A DNA stretch of 64,000 nucleotides from Acinetobacter pittii (GCF_034064985.1 NZ_CP139249.1:3658001-3722000), one strand, 5' to 3'; numbered from the stretch's first letter, positions 23,195 through 33,013 are shown. Notes: generated by a model from the sequence alone, not told the origin. Program-made: numbers and translations.

Positions 23195-24409
23195 ATGCAA
23201 ATGATTAGCCCGACTCGACTTGCTTCTTTTAATGACATGCAAGACAGCAATTTTTTTACTCAGTTTTTAAATATCTGTTGTGAAAAACCTGTACAACCAA
23301 ACTATACGGAATATATGTCTTTACAACATGCTCTTTATGAAGGGGATATTGAAATGGATAAGGTGATTGATTGGGTTATGCAAAATCCCAAAGATCACCG
23401 CATGATTTTTGAGAAGATATTATTTCAAGGCCGCGATAATCTATCTGAGCGTATACCTACTGAGTTAGAAAATTTCTTTAATTACATTGAGCAAAAGCCT
23501 GAATGGTTAGATCAGCGTCAAATTGATGAGGCTGTTAAATTTACTCATCGTTTAGGAATAAATAATGGTTTTATTCTTAGAGATTTATCCTTAATGGCGG
23601 GATATTTATATCCAGGATTTAATCAGCCGCTAATTTTAACGGGTGCATTAAAGAAACAGGCAGGTACTCATTTAGCTGAAACCACTAAATGGTGGGTTGA
23701 TATTACTGAACCTCAAGGACTTGAGCGTCTAAGCGCAGGTTTTACATCAACGATTTATGTTCGCTTTATTCATACACTCGTTCGCCGACAATTAAAAAAG
23801 TCTGATCGTTGGGATAGTGAAGTTTGGGGAATTCCACTTAATCAATTTGATTTAGCCATGACTAATTTGGCTTTTAGCAGTGTAGTTTTACTCGGTATTA
23901 GGGCTTTAGGTGTATGGCCGACCAAACAAGAAGCCAAGAGTTTTCTACATTTTTGGCGTTATGTTGGCTGGTTGATGGGTATTGATGAAAAATGGCTTAT
24001 TCAATCTGAATCTGAGGGTTGGAGGTTACTTTACTGGATGCAGTTTGCTCACCCTCGCTCCGATCACAGCAGTATTGAATTAGGATTGAGCTTGTCGAAA
24101 GAACCTTTTGACAGAAAATATCTGCATTTACGCTCTTTACAGCAGAAGCTTGCTTATCGACAACATTTAGAACTTACCCAATTTTTTATTGGTAAGAAAA
24201 GAATGAAACTACTCGGATTGCCTCGGCAGTCTGCCTCATGGTTTGCTTATTATTTAATTGTGCGTAATTTACTACTTTATAATGGCGCAAAGCTTTCACC
24301 AAAAGTTGAAAAGTTTTTATCTAAATCAGGCCGTAATATACAAAAACTTGGCTTAACGCTTTATCAGAATCAAGGTAAAGCAAAAACCTTAGCAAGTATG
24401 CATCAATAA
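23195..24409 (+). CDS. MpaB-family oxygenase (DUF2236-like, latex-clearing-protein related)
   Basis: A 404-residue protein, mostly helical, of the MpaB_rubber/DUF2236 family. The conserved segment STIYVRFIHTLVRRQLKK (about 183-200) includes the Arg-x-x-His-x-x-Val-Arg pattern that places the heme-ligating histidine in this family. Characterised members are heme b oxygenases that cut polyisoprene. This copy has no evident signal peptide, so it is likely cytosolic with an unknown substrate. It is controlled probably by the divergent TetR gene. Confidence 0.72.
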   Translation: MQMISPTRLASFNDMQDSNFFTQFLNICCEKPVQPNYTEYMSLQHALYEGDIEMDKVIDWVMQNPKDHRMIFEKILFQGRDNLSERIPTELENFFNYIEQKPEWLDQRQIDEAVKFTHRLGINNGFILRDLSLMAGYLYPGFNQPLILTGALKKQAGTHLAETTKWWVDITEPQGLERLSAGFTSTIYVRFIHTLVRRQLKKSDRWDSEVWGIPLNQFDLAMTNLAFSSVVLLGIRALGVWPTKQEAKSFLHFWRYVGWLMGIDEKWLIQSESEGWRLLYWMQFAHPRSDHSSIELGLSLSKEPFDRKYLHLRSLQQKLAYRQHLELTQFFIGKKRMKLLGLPRQSASWFAYYLIVRNLLLYNGAKLSPKVEKFLSKSGRNIQKLGLTLYQNQGKAKTLASMHQ

Positions 24410-24435
24410 TTCTGGAATCTAAAAAAGCAAAAAAT

Positions 24436-24458
24436 GGAAGCCTGTTATCCAGACTTCC
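24436..24458. terminator. Terminator between the MpaB-like and small membrane protein genes
   Basis: A hairpin GGAAGcCTG-TTATC-CAGaCTTCC (one mismatch) with A/T runs on both sides lies between convergent genes. Confidence 0.7.
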
Positions 24459-24478
24459 TTTTTCAAATATTAAGGCGC

Positions 24479-24685
24479 TTATTGAGCTGATGAACTGTGC
24501 ATTTCAGCGTGATTCATTTGCTCGTGTGACTCTACCATCTGCTTCTTTTTTTGACTTGGCATGTAGTCAGGCTCATTGTTGATGGCCAAGTAAAAAATAA
24601 TCATAAACAATACACTCAAGATAGAAGCCACAATAAGTAACTTCCATCCCCACCAAGACTGTTCAGGCGATAATTTATTAGTCAT
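24479..24685 (-). CDS. Small single-pass membrane protein with His/Met-rich tail
   Basis: A 68-residue protein. One transmembrane helix (about 13-34) is followed by a tail ESHEQMNHAEMHSSSAQ rich in His, Met and Glu, which looks like a copper-binding tail. I recognise no named family. It follows the TonB-dependent copper receptor gene by 53 bp on the same strand, so a role in copper handling is inferred from context. The conserved-looking WWGWKLL before the helix suggests it is a real gene. Confidence 0.6.
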   Translation of the reverse strand: MTNKLSPEQSWWGWKLLIVASILSVLFMIIFYLAINNEPDYMPSQKKKQMVESHEQMNHAEMHSSSAQ

Positions 24686-24738
24686 TTCATTTCTCTCATT
24701 AAATTAATAATTTCAGTTCTTTAATTCGCTAAAGCTTA

Positions 24739-26820
24739 TTAAAACTTCATGCTCATACGAACCCAGTAATTTCTTCCGATATTGTTAAACTGCTCTTCGC
24801 TCGCAAATCCAAAGCCTGCACTACCCGCTTTATTTAAGTGTTCGGTATAGGTCTTATCTAATACGTTATCAATGCCAACAGAGACATCAATATCTTTACG
24901 AAGGTTGTAACTTCCGTTTAAAGAAAGTGTTGAGAAACCTTTACTTGGTTTTAGGTCATATCCCACGATATTACCTTGATGTAGACTCACACGGTTTTGC
25001 TCAGCAACAGCTCGCCATAACAGACCTAAGTTATATTTGTCAGCCACATAGCGAATATTTAAACGACCTTCTAAAGGTGAAATTTGAGGTAGAGGTTTGT
25101 CATCTGTGGTGTTTTTGCCCCACGCATACATCGCACTCAAATCTGCCTGAATACGGTCAGTGAATTGGTACCCAATACCCGCTTCCGCACCAGCAATGGT
25201 TGCATCAACATTTTTAGCACCCGCAGTAATCCCATGGCTCATACCATGTCCATCTATTCCAGTACTTGGGTGATGGTGATAACTCATTAAAATGTAATCA
25301 TCTACTAAACCTGCGTAAGCAGAAGCCCATGTACTTAAAGCTCCATGTTGCTGCTGGAAGCCCATATCTAACTGTAATGTTTTCTCAGGATTCACACCGT
25401 TAAAAGTATTGGTTGAGCCAGCATTACCATGTATAGGCGAGAAAAGCTCCCAATAATCAGGCATACGCTCTACATAACCTAAACCGATATAGCTTTTTAG
25501 CTCATGCTCAGGATGTTGATTTTCCCAGCGAACAAATGCGCTCGGTAAAGTCTTTTCAAGCTTCGTATTAAAATCTTTTGATTTGGCGCGTTCGTCTTCA
25601 ACTGTGACTCGATCTAAACGCACACCTGTGACCAGTTTGTTGAAATCGTTCCATTGATAGCCGAGTTCACCAAAAGCTCCGTATGAATGAAAGATCATAT
25701 CCGTTACGCGAGGTTGGTTGAGGTAGTTACTCCTCATACTACTGCGTGAGCTGTGTTTATTATTTTGAGTATCTACACCCGATATAAAGCTCCATTGACT
25801 CCACTCATTAGTCATCGCTAAACGTGCGTTCAATGTACGGCGTGCAACATTTGATGCCATTGGCATGGACATACCATCTTGTGGATTAAATTCACGCAAA
25901 CTAAAGTTATCCATAATATGGTCGTTATAGCTGTAGTTCACCTGCCCTTCAATTTTCTTAATGACATCAGTGATATTTTTCTTTTCGAATCGCAGACCTA
26001 AGCTTTCACGCGCAAACTGAGATCCGTCCATTGAACGTCCAGCATAAAGCGATTCACCATCAGATTTTCCACCAGTGAGTTCGAACCACGTGTTTTCATC
26101 CGGAGTAAAGCCAAGTGCTATATCAGCATTCCACTTTTTCCATGCTGAGGGCACGGTATTGCCATCACCATCTTGATAACTATTCGATTCTGAACGGTTG
26201 GCATTTAAACGAATATATTTTTTCTCATCACCCAATGCCGCTTCAACATTATGATCAATACGTCCATATGAACCTAATAAGACACTCGCTTGTCCGCGAT
26301 AAGGTTTTTCAGAGGTGAGTTTCTCAGGCTGACGTTCAAAAAGGACTGTTGCTGCCGAACCTGTATTGGCATATTGAACCGTTTGTGGACCTTTAATTAC
26401 AGAAATACGATCATAGCTTTCTGGTGAAATGTAGGAAGTTGGAGCATCCATACGGTTTGGGCATGCACCTAAATTTTCAGTTCCATCAGTTAGAATTTTG
26501 ATGCGTGAACCAAACATACCTCGGAATGTCACATCACCATTCGTTCCCCCACTTTGTATTGAGTTAAAACCCATAATACTTTGTAGATAGTCTGCACCAT
26601 CTGTAGCAGGCACTGGCTGAATTGGCTGTTTCGGATCTGCATGTACAATCAGACCATTTGCATCGTTGCCTTGTTGTGCTGTAACAACAATAGGCGCTAA
26701 TGAGTGAAGCGCTTTGGTATCGGCATCATTTTTTTCTGGATTAGCAAAAACTAGCCCCGAATGAGAGACAGCAAACATCGCAACCCATAAAGGTTGTAGT
26801 AAAAATTTAGAATGTGGCAT
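24739..26820 (-). CDS. oprC: TonB-dependent copper receptor (OprC/NosA-like)
   Basis: A 693-residue outer-membrane receptor. A signal peptide (about 1-26) is followed by a TonB box region (PIVVTAQQG), the plug domain with IKGPQTVQYANTGSAATVLFERQPE, and a 22-strand barrel ending in the aromatic WVRMSMKF. The plug signature and length match the OprC/NosA copper receptor family. It should bind copper at the surface and import it using TonB energy. It appears to be in one transcript with the upstream His-rich DUF2946-like gene and the downstream small membrane protein gene. Confidence 0.88.
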   Translation of the reverse strand: MPHSKFLLQPLWVAMFAVSHSGLVFANPEKNDADTKALHSLAPIVVTAQQGNDANGLIVHADPKQPIQPVPATDGADYLQSIMGFNSIQSGGTNGDVTFRGMFGSRIKILTDGTENLGACPNRMDAPTSYISPESYDRISVIKGPQTVQYANTGSAATVLFERQPEKLTSEKPYRGQASVLLGSYGRIDHNVEAALGDEKKYIRLNANRSESNSYQDGDGNTVPSAWKKWNADIALGFTPDENTWFELTGGKSDGESLYAGRSMDGSQFARESLGLRFEKKNITDVIKKIEGQVNYSYNDHIMDNFSLREFNPQDGMSMPMASNVARRTLNARLAMTNEWSQWSFISGVDTQNNKHSSRSSMRSNYLNQPRVTDMIFHSYGAFGELGYQWNDFNKLVTGVRLDRVTVEDERAKSKDFNTKLEKTLPSAFVRWENQHPEHELKSYIGLGYVERMPDYWELFSPIHGNAGSTNTFNGVNPEKTLQLDMGFQQQHGALSTWASAYAGLVDDYILMSYHHHPSTGIDGHGMSHGITAGAKNVDATIAGAEAGIGYQFTDRIQADLSAMYAWGKNTTDDKPLPQISPLEGRLNIRYVADKYNLGLLWRAVAEQNRVSLHQGNIVGYDLKPSKGFSTLSLNGSYNLRKDIDVSVGIDNVLDKTYTEHLNKAGSAGFGFASEEQFNNIGRNYWVRMSMKF

Positions 26821-26892
26821 TTTTATACGCTCTAAAACATAAATAAAGTGATATCGAAGTCAGTTAAGACCCCAACAAAAAATTGCTTTTAT

Positions 26893-27327
26893 TTATGCAA
26901 ATAGAGGTGGTGCACGCCCTTGCGGGAGTAGAAAAAGTCGCTGTAGTGCAAAGTAGACATGTCTAAATGCTTGTTGATAAGCGACTAAGCGAACTTGTAT
27001 GCGGACTAAAACTTCTTTTACACCAAATTCAGGTGGCAAAACCAGATTGGCATAGACGGTACAATATTGACACTGGTGATTTGCATCATGATGATCATGT
27101 TGCCCAGAGGCTTGAGCCTGTTCAATATGATGTTCATGATGTTCATGATGTGAATGCATGGCATGTGACATGGCTTCCATCTGTGCTTTAGGTTTAAGCA
27201 AAGCGAGGGTAATAGTTTCACAGACCGGAGCAATTTGATACTGCTTCGGTAATAGCGGCTGTAGAAATACCGCGACCTGTAAAAATACTGCTGCACATGC
27301 AAGCAGTAAACCACTACGAAAAACCAA
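26893..27327 (-). CDS. His-rich DUF2946-like protein
   Basis: A 144-residue protein using a TTG start (27325-27327), with an in-frame stop just upstream. A hydrophobic N-terminus (about 4-24) looks like a signal or anchor. A His-rich stretch SHHEHHEHHIEQ...HDHHDANHQCQYC ends in a CxxC, and this pattern is typical of the DUF2946 family found beside copper genes. The rest is amphipathic. It is the first gene of the copper receptor cluster. Function beyond metal binding is unknown. Confidence 0.7.
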   Translation of the reverse strand: MVFRSGLLLACAAVFLQVAVFLQPLLPKQYQIAPVCETITLALLKPKAQMEAMSHAMHSHHEHHEHHIEQAQASGQHDHHDANHQCQYCTVYANLVLPPEFGVKEVLVRIQVRLVAYQQAFRHVYFALQRLFLLPQGRAPPLFA

Positions 27328-27370
27328 AAATCACATCCACACTACATTAATGTTTCAAGAATAGAAATTT

Positions 27371-27901
27371 TTAACGTTTTACTGCAACTTTTTCACGCTC
27401 ACGTTGACGAACAACTTTTTCGACTTTTTCTCGAGCACGCTGACGTTTAAGTGGCGACAAATAATCCACAAATAATTTGCCATTTAAGTGATCCATTTCA
27501 TGTTGGATACAAACAGCGAGAAGTCCATCAGCTTCTAACTCAAATGCTTGACCTTCAAGGTTAATTGCCTCAATTTTCACACGTGACGGGCGCTCAACTT
27601 TGTCGTATATTTGTGGCACCGATAGGCAGCCTTCTTCGTACTGCTGCTTATCTTCTGTCAGTGGAGTTATTTTGGGGTTAATGAAAACCATAGGGTCATC
27701 TTTAGATTCAGACAAATCTATGACGATAAGCTGAATATGACGATCGACCTGAGAAGCTGCTAAACCAATACCCGGTGCCGCATACATGGTTTCAAGCATA
27801 TCTGCTGCAAGTTGACGAATTTCATCAGTAACTTCTTCAACAGGCTTAGCAATGGTACGAAGACGGGGATCAGGAAAACTTAAAATAGGTAATAAGGCCA
27901 T
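27371..27901 (-). CDS. def: Peptide deformylase
   Basis: A 176-residue enzyme that removes the N-formyl group from nascent proteins. All three motifs are present: GIGLAASQ (44-51), EEGCLSVP (89-96, metal ligand Cys92) and HEMDH (134-138, ligands His134 and His138, catalytic Glu135). The start [15 protein letters not shown] is chosen because it has a GAGGA ribosome-binding site; an upstream in-frame ATG at 28000 would add 33 unusual residues. The C-terminal tail is strongly basic. It is divergent from lysM-dprA-tsaC. Confidence 0.95.
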   Translation of the reverse strand: MALLPILSFPDPRLRTIAKPVEEVTDEIRQLAADMLETMYAAPGIGLAASQVDRHIQLIVIDLSESKDDPMVFINPKITPLTEDKQQYEEGCLSVPQIYDKVERPSRVKIEAINLEGQAFELEADGLLAVCIQHEMDHLNGKLFVDYLSPLKRQRAREKVEKVVRQREREKVAVKR

Positions 27902-28024
27902 ACTGACGTCCTCACTTATGCCATTGATTGAAAAACCAAATGAAGGAAATACTTCATCGAAAAAATTGTGTGTTAGCCGCCTATTATAACGCATCTGCAC
28001 GCATAATTTTTAGGAATTATCATA

Positions 28025-29179
28025 ATGAAAAAGGTTTTTGACGGCATGGTTCAATTTCATGCTTTGGGGATAAAAAAGCATTTACTTGCTTTCGCACTTT
28101 TTACAGGGGTTGCTTTCGGTACGGTAGCAGAGGTTTATGCTGCTAGTCCAAACCATAATCCACCCTCTCTTAAAAGTAATGCACCACATGTCTACGTAGT
28201 AAAACGAGGAGATACGCTATGGGATATTTCCGGTCACTTTCTGAGTAAACCTTGGCGCTGGCCTGAAATTTGGGCAAATAATCAGCATGTTAAAAATCCG
28301 CATTGGATTTATCCAGGTGATCGATTACTGCTATGTAGTTTAGATGGTCGTCCATTGGTTGGAAAAGATGAGGGAGATGGTTGTGTCGGCATTATTCGCC
28401 GTTACACAGGCCAAATGACAAATTTACAACCTCAAGTTCGGGTGGAGTCACTTAACAATAACGTACCTGTTATTGCTCTTGAACATATTAAACAGTGGTT
28501 AGAACACAGCACTATTCTGCCAGCTGACGCAATTGAACATACACCTTATGTAGTCGGCACTGCCGATCAACGAGTACTTGCAGCAAAAGGTCAAACTATT
28601 TATGCACGCGGACAAGGTTTGATTGATGGTCAACGTTATGCAGTTTATCGTGAAGGTGAACCTTATTATTTCACAGATAATAAAGGCAAAAAGCATAGTC
28701 TAGGTATTGAGCTACAACAAGTTGCCTCGGGGATTGCTATCTCTTCTGAAAAAGACATTACCACGCTTGAGTTAACTGACAGCTACGATTCTGAAGTACG
28801 TCGTGGTGATCGGGTGATGCCAGAAGAAGATGCCACATTGCCTACTTTATTTTATCCAGTGGACGCTACTCAAGTGCCAGATGGCGGCAAAATCATTCGT
28901 GTAATGGGATCAATTGGCACTGCTGCCAAAAATAGTGTAGTGACTTTGGACCGAGGCACAACTCAAGGAGTTCAAGTAGGCCAAGTTTTTGATATTACGC
29001 AGCAAGGCGAAACCATTCGAGATCCTAAAACCAAGGAATCAATAAAGTTACCTGGTCAACAAATTGGGAACCTAATGGTTTTTAGAACCTTTGATCAGTT
29101 GAGTTATGCCTACGTATTAGAAAGCGATTTACCAATTAAAGTTGGTTCAAGCATTCAGCCGCCTCGCTTTAATGATTAA
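28025..29179 (+). CDS. LysM-domain peptidoglycan-binding protein
   Basis: A 384-residue exported protein. A signal peptide (about 1-40, ending AEVYA) is followed by a LysM domain YVVKRGDTLWDISGHFLSKPWRWPEIWANN...IYPGDRLLL (about 57-103). A long beta-rich region without named domains follows. It would be bound to peptidoglycan in the periplasm. The arrangement def / lysM-dprA-tsaC is the common neighbourhood of this gene in gammaproteobacteria. dprA follows 20 bp downstream. Confidence 0.87.
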   Translation: MKKVFDGMVQFHALGIKKHLLAFALFTGVAFGTVAEVYAASPNHNPPSLKSNAPHVYVVKRGDTLWDISGHFLSKPWRWPEIWANNQHVKNPHWIYPGDRLLLCSLDGRPLVGKDEGDGCVGIIRRYTGQMTNLQPQVRVESLNNNVPVIALEHIKQWLEHSTILPADAIEHTPYVVGTADQRVLAAKGQTIYARGQGLIDGQRYAVYREGEPYYFTDNKGKKHSLGIELQQVASGIAISSEKDITTLELTDSYDSEVRRGDRVMPEEDATLPTLFYPVDATQVPDGGKIIRVMGSIGTAAKNSVVTLDRGTTQGVQVGQVFDITQQGETIRDPKTKESIKLPGQQIGNLMVFRTFDQLSYAYVLESDLPIKVGSSIQPPRFND

Positions 29180-29199
29180 CGCTGGATATACACTTTACA

Positions 29200-30333
29200 A
29201 TGCTTACTCAACTTTCTTCACACCATTACCACACGCTTAAAGTGTGGTATTTGGTGCAGCACTCTTTAGTTAGCTTTAAAAAAATTATTGATTATTTTGG
29301 TACCTGTGAGAAGGCTGTCCAACCTTCTGGGTTATCCCAATGGCGCAATCTTGGGTTACACGCCAATCATTTAAAACGTGTAGATGAATTTCAAACTGCT
29401 CAAGGTCAAGCTCAGTTTGAAAAACTGATTGAGCAGATCCAAAAATATACTGACTTTATTTTAACGGCAGATGACTCAGGCTACCCCACTCAATTACTAC
29501 CTTATACAGACCACCCGCCTATCATTTTTGGAAAAGGTCAGGCACAAGCACTATTGCAACCACAAATTGCGATTGTCGGTAGTCGAAAACCAAGCCCGCA
29601 TGGTCGTCAAGTTGCTTATGATTTTGCCTATTACTTAAGTGAAAAAGGATTTTATATAAGTAGTGGCTTGGCATATGGGATTGACGAAGCTGCTCATCAA
29701 GGAGCTGCCGCACATCAACGTACTATTGCAGTGACAGGAACAGGTTTAGATAGTACCTATCCTGCTCAAAATAAAAAACTTGCAGAACAGATCTTGGCTC
29801 AAAACGGCGCCATCATTACTGAGTTTCTGCCTGGGACACCCCCATTACAACAGCATTTCCCTCGTAGGAACCGAATTGTGAGTGGTCTGAGTCTAGGCGT
29901 GTTAGTGGTAGAAGCCACTTTAAAAAGTGGGTCTCTTATTACTGCGAACAAAGCTGCTGAGCAAGGTAAAACCGTATTTGCCATTCCTGGCCATATTTAC
30001 AGTGAGTTTCATCAAGGCTGCCATCAACTCATTCGTGAGGGAGCAATTTTAGTTGATCATCCTGAGCAGATTATTGAAGACCTTGCTTTACCTACCCAAT
30101 GGCAAAGTCAGCAACAGAACTCAACTGAAGAAGCAATAGTTTCTTGCGCCCCAGAAATTCCTCAGCATTTAGTTAACCTTTATCAGTCTTTAGATTGGGT
30201 TGGACAAGATATTGACCAACTTGTTTTACATCACTCTCAGCCTGTTGCAGAACTCACCTCTTCACTGATGGAACTAGAACTACTTGGTTTATGTATGCAA
30301 CAATCAGGATTGTATTTACGTTGTCGTTCTTAG
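29200..30333 (+). CDS. dprA: DNA-processing protein DprA (Smf)
   Basis: A 377-residue protein. The Rossmann-type DNA-binding core (about 75-290) carries IAIVGSRKPSPHGRQVA, SGLAYGIDEAAHQGA and FPRRNRIVSGLSLGVLVVEA. A C-terminal winged-helix region follows. DprA loads RecA on incoming single-stranded DNA during natural transformation, which fits the competence known in Acinetobacter. It lies in an apparent lysM-dprA-tsaC transcript. Confidence 0.93.
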   Translation: MLTQLSSHHYHTLKVWYLVQHSLVSFKKIIDYFGTCEKAVQPSGLSQWRNLGLHANHLKRVDEFQTAQGQAQFEKLIEQIQKYTDFILTADDSGYPTQLLPYTDHPPIIFGKGQAQALLQPQIAIVGSRKPSPHGRQVAYDFAYYLSEKGFYISSGLAYGIDEAAHQGAAAHQRTIAVTGTGLDSTYPAQNKKLAEQILAQNGAIITEFLPGTPPLQQHFPRRNRIVSGLSLGVLVVEATLKSGSLITANKAAEQGKTVFAIPGHIYSEFHQGCHQLIREGAILVDHPEQIIEDLALPTQWQSQQQNSTEEAIVSCAPEIPQHLVNLYQSLDWVGQDIDQLVLHHSQPVAELTSSLMELELLGLCMQQSGLYLRCRS

Positions 30334-30384
30334 TATTGGAGCGCACAATAGCAATTCTGTCTGATTGAAAGGAAGAGTATTAAC

Positions 30385-30954
30385 ATGATTACCACCTCAG
30401 TTACCGAAGCAGCCGAATGTTTACAACAAGGTCAAGTTTTGGCATATCCAACTGAGGCAGTTTGGGGCTTAGGTTGTGACCCTTTTAATGAGCAAGCTTT
30501 TCAAAAGATTCTTGAATTAAAGCAAAGGCCTATTGAAAAGGGTGTAATTTTATTAGCAGGTCATATTAGCCAAGTTGAGCACCTGCTAACTTCTCTACCT
30601 CAAACAACTCAACAAGAAATTATTGATTGTTGGACTAATCATCAGCCTTCAGAAAGAGCAACAACTTGGCTATTACCTGCTGGCGAACATATTCCTTCAT
30701 GGATTAAAGGTGAGCATCCACTTGTCGCTGTTCGAGTCACTACACATCCTTTATGTGTGGCATTATGCAATGCTTTTCATGGTTTTATTGTCTCGACAAG
30801 TGCGAACCCAAGTGGGCAAGAACCTGCTCATTCACTACAAGATGCCTGCCAATACTTTGGTTCACAATTAAACTATCTCAATGGTGATTTAGGCCAAAGT
30901 CAGCAACCAAGTAGAATTATTAATGCTCTCACTGGAGAGATTATTCGTGCCTAA
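30385..30954 (+). CDS. tsaC: Threonylcarbamoyl-AMP synthase
   Basis: A 189-residue YrdC-domain protein. It makes the threonylcarbamoyl-AMP intermediate for the t6A37 modification of ANN-decoding tRNAs. The N-terminal AYPTEAVWGLGCDPF and the segment GFIVSTSANPSGQEPA are the nucleotide-binding signatures. The length fits the short TsaC form rather than the longer Sua5 form. An AAAGGAAGAG ribosome-binding site precedes the ATG. It ends the lysM-dprA-tsaC cluster. Confidence 0.93.
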   Translation: MITTSVTEAAECLQQGQVLAYPTEAVWGLGCDPFNEQAFQKILELKQRPIEKGVILLAGHISQVEHLLTSLPQTTQQEIIDCWTNHQPSERATTWLLPAGEHIPSWIKGEHPLVAVRVTTHPLCVALCNAFHGFIVSTSANPSGQEPAHSLQDACQYFGSQLNYLNGDLGQSQQPSRIINALTGEIIRA

Positions 30955-30970
30955 TTTCAGACAAAAAAAA

Positions 30971-30996
30971 GCTCAGTTATATAGGGATAACTGAGC
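30971..30996 (+). terminator. Terminator after tsaC
   Basis: A 10-bp perfect stem GCTCAGTTAT/ATAACTGAGC with a 6-base loop lies in an A-rich context. The T run on the plus strand is poor (ATAAAAAAGG), so it acts more like a bidirectional or transcript-end hairpin. Confidence 0.6.
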
Positions 30997-31290
30997 ATAA
31001 AAAAGGATGGGTATATACCGCATCCAGAGGGTTTGGATATCTCTGCAACGAAAGATAATTTGCAAAAAGCACGTCTTTCGTAGTGGTCGCTATTATGTAG
31101 TAAGAGATCAAATGAGAGAAATATATTATTTCTCTAAAAAAAGCATGAAAAGTGTAGGGAATTTACGGATTTTCGCTTATAAATTAAAATTATATTAATA
31201 TTTTTGCTCGGCTTTTTTAATATTTATATTACAACCTATTTTTATAAACTATTTATAAATCATATAGAAAAACTTTAACTAAGAAAAAAT
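30997..31290. other. AT-rich intergenic region
   Basis: About 290 bp between tsaC and the EamA gene terminator. A 63-codon frame (31007-31198) has no good ribosome-binding site or recognisable product, so I do not call it a gene. I see no clear RNA or promoter. Confidence 0.4.
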
Positions 31291-31326
31291 TGGCATATTT
31301 TCATTAGTTTTTTTCAAAATATGCCA
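31291..31326 (-). terminator. Terminator after the EamA transporter gene
   Basis: An 11-bp stem TGGCATATTTT/AAAATATGCCA with T-rich sequence past it on the minus strand, 18 bp after the stop. Confidence 0.78.
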
Positions 31327-31343
31327 TAGTTTTTTTACTGACT

Positions 31344-32264
31344 TTAGTTTTGTTCTTGCATTAATCCGCTCTTTTTAGGTTTAACCTTCTTTTGAGCCAT
31401 GATAATACCAATTAAGATAACAATCCCACCTAGCGTATGATAAATGGTCCACTGTTCAGACAACCAGACGCTTGCAATAACTGCTGTAAAAACAGGAACC
31501 AAGTTCATAAAAATACTTGTTCTATTAGGACCGAGCTGTTGAACAGCTAACATCCAAACTAACGGCGCAATAAGTGAAGCAAATACACCTGCATAAATAG
31601 CACTTGGTGCATTTTGTACATTTAAAGCATCAAGTCCAAACCAAAGAATTAAAGGAATATGAAATATTACAGAAAATCCAATCTGAACATATAAGCTCGT
31701 CATAATTGGTAGAGGCAACTGCCATTTTTTAAGAAAGACACCATAAAATGCATAGAAGAATACGGCGATAATCATTAACGCATCACCAAGATGCCCGCCC
31801 CCACTTAATAGCTTATTAATATTTCCTTGGGACATGACGTATAGCAAACCTGCAAAAGACAAAATACTACCAAAAACTGCAAAGCGGTTAGGCACATCTT
31901 TTAAAATGGCAAGTGAAACAAAGATCGTAAAGATTGGAATAAATGCATTCACAATTCCCATATTGGTCGCACTGGTATAATGGGCAGCTGTATAAGCCAA
32001 GCCTTGATAAAGCACCATCCCAAATGCACTTAACACAGCAAGCTTAGGTAAATATGGTATTACTAGTCGTCTTTGTCTCCACACAGGCATAAACATAAAT
32101 GGAGTCAAAATAATAAAAGCGATTAACCACCGATAGAAGCTAATACTTACTGGCGAGATATAATCCGAAACATAACGGGTGACTACAATATTTAAAGACC
32201 AAATCAGTACTGCCAAAATGGGAAAAATAAATGCCCATTTGTGATATTTCATGACCTGACTCAT
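31344..32264 (-). CDS. EamA/DMT-superfamily transporter
   Basis: A 306-residue inner-membrane protein with ten hydrophobic helices in two EamA repeats (about 12-140 and 155-290). The conserved beginning PILAVLIWSLNIVVTRYV and second repeat LIIAVFFYAFYGVFLKKW are typical of the drug/metabolite family. The C-terminus is basic (KKVKPKKS). Family members export amino acids, metabolites or drugs. The substrate is unknown. It sits downstream of a TetR gene on the same strand with about 100 bp between. Confidence 0.83.
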   Translation of the reverse strand: MSQVMKYHKWAFIFPILAVLIWSLNIVVTRYVSDYISPVSISFYRWLIAFIILTPFMFMPVWRQRRLVIPYLPKLAVLSAFGMVLYQGLAYTAAHYTSATNMGIVNAFIPIFTIFVSLAILKDVPNRFAVFGSILSFAGLLYVMSQGNINKLLSGGGHLGDALMIIAVFFYAFYGVFLKKWQLPLPIMTSLYVQIGFSVIFHIPLILWFGLDALNVQNAPSAIYAGVFASLIAPLVWMLAVQQLGPNRTSIFMNLVPVFTAVIASVWLSEQWTIYHTLGGIVILIGIIMAQKKVKPKKSGLMQEQN

Positions 32265-32368
32265 AACAATGCACCCTCTACAAAAGAGATTTTATTTTGG
32301 AGAATGTCTTAATAAATTGAAATATCGTATTTCCGACATTGATATTGAACTTAGGACATTATCTTTTT

Positions 32369-33013
32369 TTAGAATAATGTCCAAGCTTTCATGGCATGTT
32401 CTACAACTTTATGTAATTGATCAGTACTGGCACCGTCTCTTGCCTGAATGGTAAGGCCTTGAATGACAGTGGCATAAAAGTCCGTCATTTCTTGTAGAGG
32501 AGCATTAGATAGCAAATCCCCCTGCTCAACACCTTGTTTGAGACGCTCCAATAATTTTTCTTTGGTTTTTATGCGTTTGTCTAATAGGTTCTGCTGCACA
32601 TCTTGAGTGGCATCAGAACAATTCATAGCTGCAACCACCAACATACAACCAGCTGGCTTATTAGGTTGAATCAATCGTTTTACGTTGTCATAAAGATATA
32701 ACTCAAACGCAATTTTTGCAGTTTTTGCTTCTAAAAAGATGGTTTCTATAGGGCATGCTTCATGAGCCAAATAGTAATCAATACTTTTATAAAACAGCCC
32801 TGCCTTATCCCCAAAGGCACTATATAGGCTAGGCGCTGTAATTTCCAAAGCTTGTGTTAAATCACTAATAGACGTTGCTTCATAGCCATGCTCCCAAAAG
32901 AGCAACATTGCTTTTTGCAAAACCTCTTGTTCATCAAAGCATTTAGGACGTCCGCGCTTTTTTTTCAGCGTTTCCTCAGTAACAACAAGGTCTGTTTCAT
33001 GCCTATTTGTCAT
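32369..33013 (-). CDS. TetR/AcrR-family transcriptional regulator
   Basis: A 214-residue regulator when started at ATG 33013; an upstream TTG (33076) would add 21 residues of an unlikely leader. A basic stretch KKKRGRPKCFDEQEVLQKAM leads into the helix-turn-helix YEATSISDLTQALEITAPSLYSAFGDKAGLFYKSI. The rest is the helical sensing domain. It is divergent from the MFS transporter gene and probably represses it, with two similar operator-like sites between them. Confidence 0.85.
   Translation of the reverse strand: MTNRHETDLVVTEETLKKKRGRPKCFDEQEVLQKAMLLFWEHGYEATSISDLTQALEITAPSLYSAFGDKAGLFYKSIDYYLAHEACPIETIFLEAKTAKIAFELYLYDNVKRLIQPNKPAGCMLVVAAMNCSDATQDVQQNLLDKRIKTKEKLLERLKQGVEQGDLLSNAPLQEMTDFYATVIQGLTIQARDGASTDQLHKVVEHAMKAWTLF

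Noticed and set aside
27902..28000. Longer N-terminus of peptide deformylase
   Set aside because: The extra residues do not resemble the family, and a good ribosome-binding site precedes ATG 27901.
31007..31198. 63-codon frame after tsaC
   Set aside because: No ribosome-binding site, biased Lys/Tyr/Arg composition from AT-rich sequence, no recognised family.
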